The position numbers and the translations under genes were made by a program. From NCBI GenBank assembly GCA_037439465.1, contig JBBIVX010000020.1, positions 1 through 59,768 of the forward strand: a stretch of 59,768 nucleotides of DNA, read 5' to 3'. This DNA comes from Parasulfuritortus sp037439465. Lineage in GTDB: Bacteria; Pseudomonadota; Gammaproteobacteria; Burkholderiales; Thiobacillaceae. Below, in pieces: positions 1 through 8,720 of this stretch. Below the pieces are notes generated by a model. The model searched no databases. It was not told where the DNA came from and saw nothing but the letters and a program-made list of their open reading frames with translations. Position 1 is the first letter of the stretch. Every line of letters starts with the position of its first letter.

Positions 1-343
1 CAAATTCAAAGGCGATGTCCTTGTGGGCATAGGTGCCGCCATAACGACCGGCCTTGGCCACCAGGCCGATGGCATTGGTTTGAGCTACCCATTCCTTGAC
101 GCTGAGTTTGTAGTTGTTGAGCCCCGCCTGGCTGGCAATTGTGGCGAATCCGCCATAATTAAAATCCGGGTTGTGAACCTGCTCCCAGATGCCCAGGAAT
201 TCCACGGTGTTGCGGTTGCGCAGCCAATCGGAAATGAAGAAATCACCATCCTTTGCCTTGAGCATGTCTGTCAGCGAGATGAAATCCTTGTCGCCCTCGG
301 AATAGACGGTGATGGTTGTACCCTTAACGTCGATTTTCGGCAT
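1..343 (-). CDS. KilA-N domain protein, C-terminus cut by window edge
   Basis: The minus strand reads open from an ATG at 343 to the window edge, giving about 114 residues that begin MPKIDVKGTTITVY. The segment with DFISLTDM, WLRNRNTVEFLG and AKAGRYGGTYAHKDIAFEF matches the KilA-N fold, a DNA-binding domain known from phage antirepressors and plasmid KilA proteins. The start lies 2 nt past the stop of the upstream methylase-like gene, so the two are probably co-translated. The rest of the protein is outside the window, so any second domain is unknown. The role is inferred: a phage-derived or defence-associated regulator. The domain call is fairly sure, the function is not. Confidence 0.8.
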   Translation of the reverse strand, partial: MPKIDVKGTTITVYSEGDKDFISLTDMLKAKDGDFFISDWLRNRNTVEFLGIWEQVHNPDFNYGGFATIASQAGLNNYKLSVKEWVAQTNAIGLVAKAGRYGGTYAHKDIAFEF

Positions 344-345
344 GT

Positions 346-981
346 TTATGCACCCTTGATACCAGCCAGCTCGCTTACCGTCAGCGGCGGCCAGGTCTTC
401 ACCGGCTGGAAGAATTCGTGCTTACCGAGGTGTGCGAACAGTGAGCCTTCTGCGCTGAACGCCGATGAACCGGTAAGCACGTCAAAGCGGAAGTCGCGCC
501 GCTTGAATTTTCCTTTGCCGAGGTAGACCCATTCCGCGAAGGTGATCGGCTGTCCTGCGCTGTTGCGCATCGTCAGGGCATCGCCGTGTACGAGATTGAG
601 GACAAGTACGGCAGAGGCAGCCCGATGCAGGTCATCGGATTCTTCCAACTCCAGGTAGTCAGCAAAAATAGCCAGCAGGTTTGCCCGGCACTCGGCGATG
701 TTGTCGGCCAGCAGCTCGATGCCGTAGATGCACATCAAAGCCAGTAGTGCGAAATATCGCTTCTCAAATTCTGACTTGCCGTACTTGAGTTCGACGGCGG
801 CAAGCTTGCGTTGCAGGACGCGGACAAGGAAGTTGCCACTGCCGCAGGCAGGTTCCAAAAAGCGGGAGTCGATGCGTTCGGATTCATCCTTCACCAGATC
901 AAGCATTGCATCGACCATCCACGCCGGGGTGAAGACCTCGCCGTAGTCGGCCACGCGTTGTTTGGATTTGACGTAGTGCAT
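346..981 (-). CDS. Short N6-adenine DNA methylase-like protein lacking motif IV
   Basis: A 211-residue protein related to the N-terminal part of Type I/IIG adenine methylases. GEVFTP (about 14-19) and the SAM-binding motif I EPACGSGNFL (43-52) are clear, and GIELLADNIAECRANL (about 87-102) fits the following SAM-fold segment. Where the catalytic N/D-P-P-Y/F motif should follow FDVLTG (about 166-171), the sequence reads SSAF, and there is no target-recognition domain. It could bind SAM or DNA but probably cannot methylate by the usual chemistry. Start: ATG 981 with GAAGG 8 nt upstream. It runs into the KilA-N gene. Alternatives are a remnant of a restriction system or a partner subunit. Confidence 0.75.
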   Translation of the reverse strand: MHYVKSKQRVADYGEVFTPAWMVDAMLDLVKDESERIDSRFLEPACGSGNFLVRVLQRKLAAVELKYGKSEFEKRYFALLALMCIYGIELLADNIAECRANLLAIFADYLELEESDDLHRAASAVLVLNLVHGDALTMRNSAGQPITFAEWVYLGKGKFKRRDFRFDVLTGSSAFSAEGSLFAHLGKHEFFQPVKTWPPLTVSELAGIKGA

Positions 982-1107
982 GGGCTCGTGCCTTCGGATG
1001 AGGCTTTCATCTAGTCGCTGCGGGCAAACTATTTTATATGTCTCGCATGCCGCGCTTCGTGCGCCTTACACTCCAGTCGCTCGCTCCGGTTTCGCGATGC
1101 GCCCCTT

Positions 1108-1887
1108 TCAGGCGGGCGGCAAGGCGCAGCCTCCCAGAGAACAGCACACCAGCTCGAAGGGGACGTCGTTCTCGCAGGTGCGCGCCTTCTGACACTTATC
1201 CACCGTAACGAAACGCAGGTTGATGGCGTACTTGTTGGCGCTGACCTCGGGCGCACACTCCATCCCTTTTTTCAGCCCGACACGCAGAAGGTGCGCCGTC
1301 TTGCCCCCGAGCATGAGCTGAAACACCCCGGCGATGGCGATATGGCGGGCAATAGTGCCACTTTCGCGCAATAGCCTGAGCACCAGATCGACACCGGCCC
1401 TGATAGGCAGCATGGGATGCAGCCAACCCTGCAGATCGGCGGCGCGCGCGGCCGCATCGGTATTTAGCCAATAGTGGTAACCCGGCAGGTCGAAGGCACA
1501 GGCACCGCCGGGGATGCCCGTGCGGCTTTTGATCGCGCTCAGCCAATCATTGTCGCGAATGTGTTGGCCGAGTTTGCCGCTGTAGCCGTGCAGGTCCGCC
1601 AGGGCGATGGCGAGTTGCGTCAGCACCGACTCCAGCCGTTTACCGTCTACCGCCAGATTGCCCCGCAAAGGCTCCAGGGCGATCTTCTGCCTTTCCAATT
1701 CCTGGATGAGATCACTGCGCATCTCCGGCCGGGTCATGACGTCGACCAGTTCGTACAAAGCGAGAAGAGCGGCATGGTGTGAGCGTGCATCCTGGGCGCG
1801 GATGAAGAACCGGGCCTTGTCGAACAGGTCTTCCAGGCGCAACCAAGTGCGTATCCGCTCATTCAGAGGATATTCATAAACGATCAC
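1108..1887 (-). CDS. zapD: Cell division protein ZapD (YacF)
   Basis: ZapD crosslinks FtsZ filaments at the division ring in the cytoplasm. The family N-terminus (V/M)IVYEYPLNERIRTWLRLEDLF is exact, which places the start at the GTG at 1887. The frame stays open further upstream, but those residues do not resemble ZapD. The protein is 259 residues, near the usual 250, with the typical C-terminal VPFEL. It is the last gene of the pilB-pilC-pilD-coaE-zapD series on the minus strand. The yacG gene that commonly follows zapD is not here but at 35.3 kb. No clear terminator was seen between it and the methylase-like gene. Confidence 0.9.
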   Translation of the reverse strand: MIVYEYPLNERIRTWLRLEDLFDKARFFIRAQDARSHHAALLALYELVDVMTRPEMRSDLIQELERQKIALEPLRGNLAVDGKRLESVLTQLAIALADLHGYSGKLGQHIRDNDWLSAIKSRTGIPGGACAFDLPGYHYWLNTDAAARAADLQGWLHPMLPIRAGVDLVLRLLRESGTIARHIAIAGVFQLMLGGKTAHLLRVGLKKGMECAPEVSANKYAINLRFVTVDKCQKARTCENDVPFELVCCSLGGCALPPA

Positions 1888-2022
1888 CAGATACGTCCAA
1901 ATGGCCACATGATGGGGAAGGGAACCCTGACTGCGGGCGAGATTGGCACCAGCCGCGCTGAACGTAATAACGCCTGAGCTGCCAACGCGATTGTGCCGTA
2001 TGCGCTCCGGCCATGGCAACGA

Positions 2023-2637
2023 TCAGCATGATTTTTTTGCCAGTTCAAGGTACCGATCATGCAGTTGCCGCACTTTCTCGGCCAGATCGCCACGCGCTCC
2101 GCTGTTGTCGATGACGTCGTCGGCCAGAGCCAGCCGCGCCGAACGGCTGGCCTGGGCCGCCAGCACGGCCCTGGCCTGTGCCTCGCTCATGCCGTCCCGA
2201 TGCATGGCTCGCTGCAATTGCTGGCCCGGCTCGCAATCGACCACCAGTATCCGGTCCAGGAGGTCCGCATAGTGCCCGCTCTCGATGAGCAGCGGCACGA
2301 CCAGCAAGACATAAGGAGCGTTGGACATGGCAATCTGCCTGGCCGCTTGCGCTCGGATACGGGGATGCAATATGGCCTCCAGCGCGCGGCGTGCGCCCGC
2401 ATCGGCAAACACCTTCTCCCGCATGCGGCGCCGATCCAGAGCGCCGTCCGCCTGCCGGTAGGCGTCGCCGAAGGCGGCAAACAGATCGGGCAGGGCGGCG
2501 CCGCCGGCAGCCGTCAGGGCGTGGGAGATGGCATCCGTGTCAACAATCCCGGCCCCCAACGTGGAGAACAATTCCGCCACCGTGCTCTTGCCACAACCGA
2601 ACCCGCCGGTCAGGCCGACGCAATAGGGCGGCTTCAT
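2023..2637 (-). CDS. coaE: Dephospho-CoA kinase
   Basis: CoaE phosphorylates the 3'-hydroxyl of dephospho-CoA with ATP, the last step of coenzyme A synthesis. The 204-residue protein starts MKPPYCVGLTGGFGCGKST, which contains the P-loop (GGFGCGKST). It keeps DTDAISH (about 33-39), the HPRIR motif that follows the lid helix, and the LLIESG segment. Length is normal for the family. Its ATG overlaps the pilD stop by 4 nt, so it is translationally coupled to the pilus genes, a common proteobacterial arrangement. Confidence 0.96.
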   Translation of the reverse strand: MKPPYCVGLTGGFGCGKSTVAELFSTLGAGIVDTDAISHALTAAGGAALPDLFAAFGDAYRQADGALDRRRMREKVFADAGARRALEAILHPRIRAQAARQIAMSNAPYVLLVVPLLIESGHYADLLDRILVVDCEPGQQLQRAMHRDGMSEAQARAVLAAQASRSARLALADDVIDNSGARGDLAEKVRQLHDRYLELAKKSC

Positions 2638-3485
2638 TGTCCCAGATAGGCAGACACCAGGGCTTTCCCCCAGAACAGGGTCACGAGTCCGGCCAGCGCG
2701 AGGTAGGGGCCAAAGGGTATGGGGCGGCTTCTTTCATGCCCGGCGAACAGGATCATGCCAATTCCCACCACCGCGCCGGCAAGGCTGGAGAGCAGTAGGA
2801 GCAGGGGCAGCATCAGCCAGCCGAACCAGGCGCCCAGTGCCGCCAGTAGTTTGAAATCACCATGACCCATTCCTTCCTTGCCGGTCAGCAGACGAAACAG
2901 GTGGTAGACAAGCCAGAGGATGAGGTACCCGGCCACCGCGCCGATGACCGCCGAGTCGAGCGACGTGAAACCGCCCCGCAGATTGATTAGCAGCCCCAGC
3001 CAAAGCAGGGGCTGGGTGAGGCTATCGGGTAACAGATGCGTATCGAGATCGATGAAGGCCAGGGCGAGGAGGACCCAGATGAGCACGAATGCGGCACCCG
3101 CCTGCCAGGTGAAACCGAAATGCCAGGCCGCCGCCACCGTCAACACACCGCTGATGAATTCCACCGCTGGATAGCGTCGCGAAATGGGTATTTTGCAGGC
3201 GGAACAGCGGCCGCCGAGGAAGATGAAACTCAGCAGCGGGATGTTCTCGTACCAGACAATGGCATGGCCGCAGGACGGGCAAGCGGAGCGTGGTATCACC
3301 AGGTCATAACGCGCGGTTATCGGCGCGGCGTCGCCCTGCAATTCGGCGCACTGCACCCGCCACTCCCTCTCCATCATCACCGGCAGACGGTGAATGACCA
3401 CGTTCAGAAAACTGCCCACCAGCAGCCCGAGGGCCGCCGCCAAGGCCAACCAGAACGGCGCCTCCTCTGCAAGCAGATCGAGCAC
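2634..3485 (-). CDS. pilD: Type IV prepilin peptidase / N-methyltransferase PilD
   Basis: Inner-membrane aspartic protease that cleaves the leader of type IV prepilins and methylates the new N-terminus. The 283-residue protein has an N-terminal membrane segment (LALAAALGLLVGSFLNVVIHRLP). A cytoplasmic four-cysteine zinc site follows (ACPSCGH ... RCSACK, about 68-95), then several hydrophobic helices. Both catalytic aspartates are in place: FIDLDTHLLPD and the GxGD motif GMGHGDFKLLAALG. It sits between pilC (1-nt overlap) and coaE (4-nt overlap). The cysteine pairs mark the methyltransferase-containing form, not a protease-only one. Confidence 0.96.
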   Translation of the reverse strand: MLDLLAEEAPFWLALAAALGLLVGSFLNVVIHRLPVMMEREWRVQCAELQGDAAPITARYDLVIPRSACPSCGHAIVWYENIPLLSFIFLGGRCSACKIPISRRYPAVEFISGVLTVAAAWHFGFTWQAGAAFVLIWVLLALAFIDLDTHLLPDSLTQPLLWLGLLINLRGGFTSLDSAVIGAVAGYLILWLVYHLFRLLTGKEGMGHGDFKLLAALGAWFGWLMLPLLLLLSSLAGAVVGIGMILFAGHERSRPIPFGPYLALAGLVTLFWGKALVSAYLGQ

Positions 3486-4708
3486 TAGAAGGCCGACCCC
3501 ATCTTGAAGATGGGCAGATACATGGCAATGACGATGGTGCCGATGAGCGTACCCAGGATCACCATGATGATCGGCTCCATCAGGCTGGAAATGCCGGCCA
3601 CGGCGTCATCCACTTCCCGCTCGTAGTAGTCGGCCACTTTCTCCACCATGGTGTCGAGTGAACCCGATTCCTCGCCAATGGACACCATTTGGATCAGCAT
3701 GTTGGGGAATACCTTGGCCGCCTGTAGTGATGAGGTCAGGCTGACGCCGGTGGCAACGTCGTTGCGCAGCCGTAACGTCGCCTCCTCGAAGATGGAATTT
3801 CCGGCCGCGCCCGCCACCGATTCCAGGGCTTCCACCATGGGGACGCCCGCCGAGAACATGGAGGCGAAGGTACGTGACCAGCGGGCCACCGTCGCCTTCT
3901 CGATGATCGGCCCAAACACCGGCAGCCGCAAAGACAGGGCGTCGATCCGTGCGCGAAAGGACTCGGACCGTCTCAATGCCTGGAAAAAAAGCAGCACTGC
4001 CGCGACGATGATGCCAAGGATCACCCACCACCAATTCACAAACATATCGGAGATGTGGATCACCAGCGCCGTCAGGGCCGGTAATTCGGACCCGGCGCCC
4101 TCATAGAGCTGCTTGAAGGTGGGAATGACGAACAACATGATGCCGGCGGTAATGATGCCGGCGACGACGATGACGATGGCCGGATACATCAGCGCCGATT
4201 TGATCTTGCCCTTGATGGCCAGTATCTTTTCCTTGTAGGCGGCGATGCGCTCCAGAACGCTTTCCAGGATGCCCGCCTGCTCGCCGGCGTCCACCAGGTT
4301 GCAGTAGAGATTGTCGAAATACTGGGGATGCTTGCGGAAGGCCTGGCTCAGGCTGGTGCCGGATTCCACATCAGTCTTGATATTCGCCAGCAAACGCTGC
4401 AACGCCGGGTTGGCGTGGCTGCGGGCGGTGATGTCGAAAGATTGCAGCAAGGGCACCCCGGCCTTGACCATGGTGGCCAACTGCCGGGTAAACAAAGCGA
4501 TGTCCTTTTCGTTGATGCGGCGGGCCCGCGCCAGGATACTCTGCCGGCGTACCTTGCTGACGTTGATGCCCTGGCGACGTAGAGTCTGGCGGACCACGGC
4601 CTCGCCCGGCGCCAGCATCTCGCCTTTTAGTTTGCGCCCGAGTTTGTCGCTGCCCTCCCAGATGAAGGGCATCTCCTTGGCGACATTCACGGTCTTAGCC
4701 ACAGCCAT
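3485..4708 (-). CDS. pilC: Type IV pilus inner-membrane platform protein PilC
   Basis: PilC is the GspF-family inner-membrane protein on which the PilB and PilT ATPases act. At 407 residues it has the normal length. It contains two T2SSF domains, marked by FTRQLATMVKAGVPLLQSF (about 74-92) and the related second copy WSRTFASMFSAGVPMVEAL. Hydrophobic stretches follow each, and a C-terminal membrane helix (PIIMVILGTLIGTIVIAMYLPIF) ends the protein. The start lies 12 nt after the pilB stop, and the stop overlaps the pilD start. No pilin gene lies in this cluster. Confidence 0.95.
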   Translation of the reverse strand: MAVAKTVNVAKEMPFIWEGSDKLGRKLKGEMLAPGEAVVRQTLRRQGINVSKVRRQSILARARRINEKDIALFTRQLATMVKAGVPLLQSFDITARSHANPALQRLLANIKTDVESGTSLSQAFRKHPQYFDNLYCNLVDAGEQAGILESVLERIAAYKEKILAIKGKIKSALMYPAIVIVVAGIITAGIMLFVIPTFKQLYEGAGSELPALTALVIHISDMFVNWWWVILGIIVAAVLLFFQALRRSESFRARIDALSLRLPVFGPIIEKATVARWSRTFASMFSAGVPMVEALESVAGAAGNSIFEEATLRLRNDVATGVSLTSSLQAAKVFPNMLIQMVSIGEESGSLDTMVEKVADYYEREVDDAVAGISSLMEPIIMVILGTLIGTIVIAMYLPIFKMGSAF

Positions 4709-4720
4709 GGATTCAACTCC

Positions 4721-6442
4721 TTATTCGTTGGTCACGGCCAGGACTTCCTCCAGCGAAGTCTGACCGGATTTGACCTTCAATAAACCGGCACGGCGCAGGT
4801 CGAGGACACCTTCGTTGCGTGCCTGTTGTTCGAGCTCCATGACGGTCGCATTGCGCAGTATCAGCCGATTGATCTCGTCAGAGATGGGCATGACCTGGTA
4901 GATGCCGACCCGGCCCTTATAGCCGGTATTCTTGCATACCTCGCAGCCGACCGGACCATAGGCCTGCCAGCCACCGTCCAGGTCGGATTCGGTAAAACCC
5001 GCATTGAGCAAGGCCTCGGGCGGAATGGTGACAGGCCGCTTGCAGTTTGGGCAGAGCCTGCGCCCCAGTCGCTGGGCGGTGATGAGCAGCACCGAGGCGG
5101 CGACGTTGTAGCTCGGCACTCCCATATTGACGAGACGGTTGAGGGTCGATGGCGCATCGTTGGTATGCAAAGTGGACAAAACCATATGGCCGGTCTGCGC
5201 CGCCTTGATGGCAATATCGGCAGTCTCGATGTCGCGGATTTCACCCACCATCACGATATCCGGATCCTGCCGCAGAAAGGCGCGCAGGGCGGTGGCGAAA
5301 TTCAACCCGGCCTTCTCGTTTACGCTCACCTGGTTTACGCCGGGGAGCTGAATTTCGACTGGATCCTCGACGGTGGAGATATTGATATCCGGCTGGTTGA
5401 GTATGTTCAGGCATGAATACAAGGAAACCGTCTTACCACTGCCGGTAGGACCCGTTACCAGGACCATGCCGTAAGGTCGCTTGATGGCGGCCAACAGATG
5501 TTCCAGTTGTTGCGGCTCATAACCCAGTTCCTCGATCTTCTTGTCCAGCGCCGTGGACGAATCGAGGATACGCATGACGATCTTCTCGCCATACAGGGTG
5601 GGCAGGGAGCTGACCCGGAAATCCACCGTCTTCTTGCGCGACAACACCAATTTCATGCGCCCGTCCTGGGGGATACGTTTTTCCGAGATATCCATCTTGG
5701 AGATCACCTTGATGCGCGAGGCGATCTTTTCCTTGATGGCCAGAGGCGGCTGCGCCACGTCGTAAAGTATGCCGTCGAGGCGGTAACGGATACGGTAAAA
5801 CCTTTCATAAGGCTCGAAATGGATGTCAGAGGCATTGCCGTTGATGGCATCCAGCATGATCTTTTGCAGATAGCGCACCACCGGGGCATCGTCGATCTCG
5901 ATGGCCGCGGCGGTGTCGGCCGCGGTTTGCGTCTCCTCGTCGGTAAACTCCAGATTGAGCTCATCGGTGTCGATGTTCTTGAGGATGTCGTCGTCTCCCG
6001 TCTCGGCGTGCTGCGCGAGATAGTGGGACAGCTTGTCCTCTTCCACCACCACCAGATCGACTGCCAGGCCGGTCTGGAATTTCACCTCTTCCTGTACCTG
6101 CATGTTGCTCGGATCGGAAACCGCCAGGTAGAGGCGGTTTCCGCGCTTGAACAAAGGCAAGGCATGATGTTTTTCCAGTAGCTTGCGATCTACCACGCCC
6201 ACTGGCATGACCTGGGGGTCCAGTGCGCTCAAGTCGAGAAAGGGGATACCAAAAGTCACCGAAGCGAACGTGGCGATCTGCTCCGGGCGGAAACGCTTGC
6301 TGCGCAGCAGATTGACGATGAAACTCTCGCCCGCCGCCTTGGCCTGCGCTTGCAGCGTCTCGCCTTCTTCCTGGGTGAGTAACCCCTGTTGCACCAAGGC
6401 CCGGCACAATCCAGTGAGATTACTGACTATGCTTGCCGCCAC
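4721..6442 (-). CDS. pilB: Type IV pilus extension ATPase PilB
   Basis: Cytoplasmic hexameric ATPase that powers pilus extension. The N-terminal MshEN-like domain (SNLTGLCRALVQQGLLTQEEG) is followed by the ATPase core with Walker A GPTGSGKT, the Asp box and Walker B VGEIRDIETADIA. A tetracysteine zinc site (CPNCKRP ... CEVCKNTGYKGR) lies near the C-terminus and is typical of PilB/GspE. I chose the GTG at 6442 (573 aa), preceded by AAGGGAG at about 7 nt, because residues upstream of it do not resemble PilB. It leads the minus-strand pilB-pilC-pilD-coaE-zapD operon. Confidence 0.95.
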   Translation of the reverse strand: MAASIVSNLTGLCRALVQQGLLTQEEGETLQAQAKAAGESFIVNLLRSKRFRPEQIATFASVTFGIPFLDLSALDPQVMPVGVVDRKLLEKHHALPLFKRGNRLYLAVSDPSNMQVQEEVKFQTGLAVDLVVVEEDKLSHYLAQHAETGDDDILKNIDTDELNLEFTDEETQTAADTAAAIEIDDAPVVRYLQKIMLDAINGNASDIHFEPYERFYRIRYRLDGILYDVAQPPLAIKEKIASRIKVISKMDISEKRIPQDGRMKLVLSRKKTVDFRVSSLPTLYGEKIVMRILDSSTALDKKIEELGYEPQQLEHLLAAIKRPYGMVLVTGPTGSGKTVSLYSCLNILNQPDINISTVEDPVEIQLPGVNQVSVNEKAGLNFATALRAFLRQDPDIVMVGEIRDIETADIAIKAAQTGHMVLSTLHTNDAPSTLNRLVNMGVPSYNVAASVLLITAQRLGRRLCPNCKRPVTIPPEALLNAGFTESDLDGGWQAYGPVGCEVCKNTGYKGRVGIYQVMPISDEINRLILRNATVMELEQQARNEGVLDLRRAGLLKVKSGQTSLEEVLAVTNE

Positions 6443-6505
6443 GAAGACTCCCTTTACCGCATAAATGAAGGCATCCGGCGATGATGCATATTGCCGCCGC
6501 AAATG

Positions 6506-7801
6506 TCAAAAACGCGCCGTTTCCTCTTCCCGTGCCGGTGCCCGTGGATGGATGCGTGCGGTCTTCACGCGACGGCCGGCGATTTGCACGATTTCCACCG
6601 GATAACCGGCAACCTTGATGGTCACGCCGGCCTCCGGCATCGCTTCCAGGCATTCCAGGATGAGTCCGTTCAAGGTGCGCGCCCCCCCGGTGGGCAGATC
6701 GAGCGCCAGTTTACGGTTGAGATCGCGCAGGTTGGCCGTGCCTTCCACCAGAATGCTGCCATCGTTTTCGGTGACCCAGACTTCACCACGCATCAGATTG
6801 GCTCCGGCGAATTCGCCGACGATCTCCTCGATGACATCCTCGATCGTCACCAGGCCGAGCAATTCACCGTATTCATCCACTACCAGCCCCAACGATTGCC
6901 GATTGTTCTGAAAATGCGCCAACTGGGTGAACAGAGGTGTGCCGGCGGGGATGAAATAAGGGGGTTTCAGACTCTCGCGAAACGCCTGCGTAGCAAATGT
7001 CTCATCCCGCAAATGCGCCATGGCACGGCGCACATGCACGATCCCCAGCACCTCGTTGAGTTCATCCTGATAGACCGGCAGGTGGGCATGATGGCTGGTC
7101 TGCAAGCGCTGCACGATCTCCGCCGGCTCCGCATTGAGGTCAATGGCCTCGATCTCGCCGCGCGGTCGCATCACGTCATCCACCGTGAGACTTTCCAGGC
7201 CGAAGAGGTTGCGCAGGATGCCGCGGTGGGAATCGGGCAACAAATTACCGGATTCGGTCAACACAGTGCGCAACTCTTCCATACCCATGCTGTTGCCGGT
7301 AACGGTCCCAGGCGGAGATAGACGCAGCAACCGCAGCAGGCCGTGGACAAACAGGTTGACAAACCATATGACCGGATAAAACAGCTTGAGCAGCGGCGCC
7401 AGAATGAAACTGGAGGCCGTGGCCATCCGTTCCGGATAGGACGCGCCGATGACCTTGGGCGTCACCTCGGAGAACACCAATATCAGGAAGGTCACCCCCA
7501 CCGTGGCAATACTCAAGGCGAGTTCGCCCTCGCCGAACAGGCGAAAGGTCACCACGGTGAGCAAGGAGGCGGAAGCGGCATTGATCAGATTGTTGCCGAG
7601 CAGTACTACGCCCAGCAATTTGTCGGTACGTGCCAATAACCACTCCGCCAGCCTGGCGCCGCGGTGCCCGGACTGGGCCATGTGCCGCAGACGGTAGCGA
7701 TTGACCGCCATCATGCTGGTTTCGGCGGCGGAGAAGAAACCAGACAGCAACAGCATGACAAACAGGGCGCCAAGCAATGCGCTTATGGGTATCTGGTCCA
7801 A
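6506..7801 (-). CDS. HlyC/CorC (CNNM) family membrane protein
   Basis: A 431-residue protein of the CorB/YfjD type, linked in the family to magnesium/cobalt homeostasis. The N-terminal DUF21/CNNM membrane domain covers about 1-190 and contains LSGFFSAAETSMMAVNRYRLRHMA and the motif FSEVTPKVIGA. A CBS pair (about 205-330, with VMRPRGEIEAIDLN and LGLVTIEDVIEEIVGE) follows, then the C-terminal CorC_HlyC domain. It lies between the cytochrome assembly gene and pilB, same strand, 57 and 63 nt away. Substrate cannot be read from sequence. The family call is secure. Confidence 0.93.
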   Translation of the reverse strand: MDQIPISALLGALFVMLLLSGFFSAAETSMMAVNRYRLRHMAQSGHRGARLAEWLLARTDKLLGVVLLGNNLINAASASLLTVVTFRLFGEGELALSIATVGVTFLILVFSEVTPKVIGASYPERMATASSFILAPLLKLFYPVIWFVNLFVHGLLRLLRLSPPGTVTGNSMGMEELRTVLTESGNLLPDSHRGILRNLFGLESLTVDDVMRPRGEIEAIDLNAEPAEIVQRLQTSHHAHLPVYQDELNEVLGIVHVRRAMAHLRDETFATQAFRESLKPPYFIPAGTPLFTQLAHFQNNRQSLGLVVDEYGELLGLVTIEDVIEEIVGEFAGANLMRGEVWVTENDGSILVEGTANLRDLNRKLALDLPTGGARTLNGLILECLEAMPEAGVTIKVAGYPVEIVQIAGRRVKTARIHPRAPAREEETARF

Positions 7802-7857
7802 ATTATGGCTTCACAAAATGGGGGCGCGTAGCCAGTCTAAGCAGCCGACATGCCCTG

Positions 7858-8664
7858 TCAAGCGCGATGCAGGATGACTTCCAACACGAATTTCACGCCC
7901 ACATAGGACAGCAGCAGAACGACAAAGCCAGCCAGGGTCCAATAGATCGCCGTTCTGCCGCGCCAGCCATAAAACCTGCGACCAAACAGCAGGGCCCCGA
8001 AAATCAACCAGGAGGCGATGCCGAACACCGTCATATGGGTCAGGCGGAACGCCTGACCATAGATGTCCTCGGAAAAGAATGTCCCCGATATCAGGGTCAG
8101 CGTCAGGATCAGGAATCCCAGCTCGACCATGCGGAACAACAGTTTTTCCAAGGTCAACAGCGGCGGCAGGCCGGCCACCATGGGCGGCGGTACCGGTTGG
8201 CGCAGGTGTTTTTCGGCCAGGGCGATGAGAACCGCATGCAGGGAAGCCACGGTGAACAGCCCATAGGCGGCAAAGGCCATCAGCATATGAATGCGAAACA
8301 GCGGCTTTCCCGCTGTCGAAATCCACTGCCCCCCTGGCATGAAAGCCTGCAAAACCAAGGTGAGAGCGGCAAAACCCAGCACCAGGGCCTGCATCCCCGC
8401 CAAGGGATAGTGCCACGCCGCCAGGCCGTAGAACAACACCGTCAGCGCCGCCACGGCGGACAGTGAGGTGGCAAACCCCAGATTCAACCCGGACTCGGGC
8501 AACATCACCTCGCCCAGCAGATAAAGATGCAACACCAGAGGCACGAACAGCAGCAAACGCGCCGGCACCGTCGGCCGATAGCAGGCGCCGCCTCCGGGCC
8601 GGTAATAAAACGCCAGGGCTACATAAATCAGCACGGCCAACGGATAGAGGAGCGAACTCGGCAT
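7858..8664 (-). CDS. Cytochrome c assembly (CcsA/YpjD-like) membrane protein
   Basis: A 268-residue polytopic protein with about eight hydrophobic helices (for example AVLIYVALAFYY at the start and FVVLLLSYVGVKFVLEVIL at the end). RIHMLMAFAAYGLFTVASLHA and FRLTHMTVFGIASWLIFG carry the conserved histidines of the CcmF/CcsA-like cytochrome C assembly family. In many proteobacteria this YpjD-type gene is divergent from ffh, as here, with 56 nt between the two starts. A role in haem handling is family-based inference. The short length argues against full CcmF or CcsA. Confidence 0.85.
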   Translation of the reverse strand: MPSSLLYPLAVLIYVALAFYYRPGGGACYRPTVPARLLLFVPLVLHLYLLGEVMLPESGLNLGFATSLSAVAALTVLFYGLAAWHYPLAGMQALVLGFAALTLVLQAFMPGGQWISTAGKPLFRIHMLMAFAAYGLFTVASLHAVLIALAEKHLRQPVPPPMVAGLPPLLTLEKLLFRMVELGFLILTLTLISGTFFSEDIYGQAFRLTHMTVFGIASWLIFGALLFGRRFYGWRGRTAIYWTLAGFVVLLLSYVGVKFVLEVILHRA

Positions 8665-8720
8665 ATTCCCTTACTGAGGTTTTGTTAGACTGTGTAAGTT
8701 TAGCCCATCCTTACCACAGC

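Noticed and set aside
1888..2019. 44-residue N-terminal extension of ZapD
   Set aside because: ZapD begins at (V/M)IVYEYPLNERIR; the extension has no family similarity and the GTG at 1887 fits.
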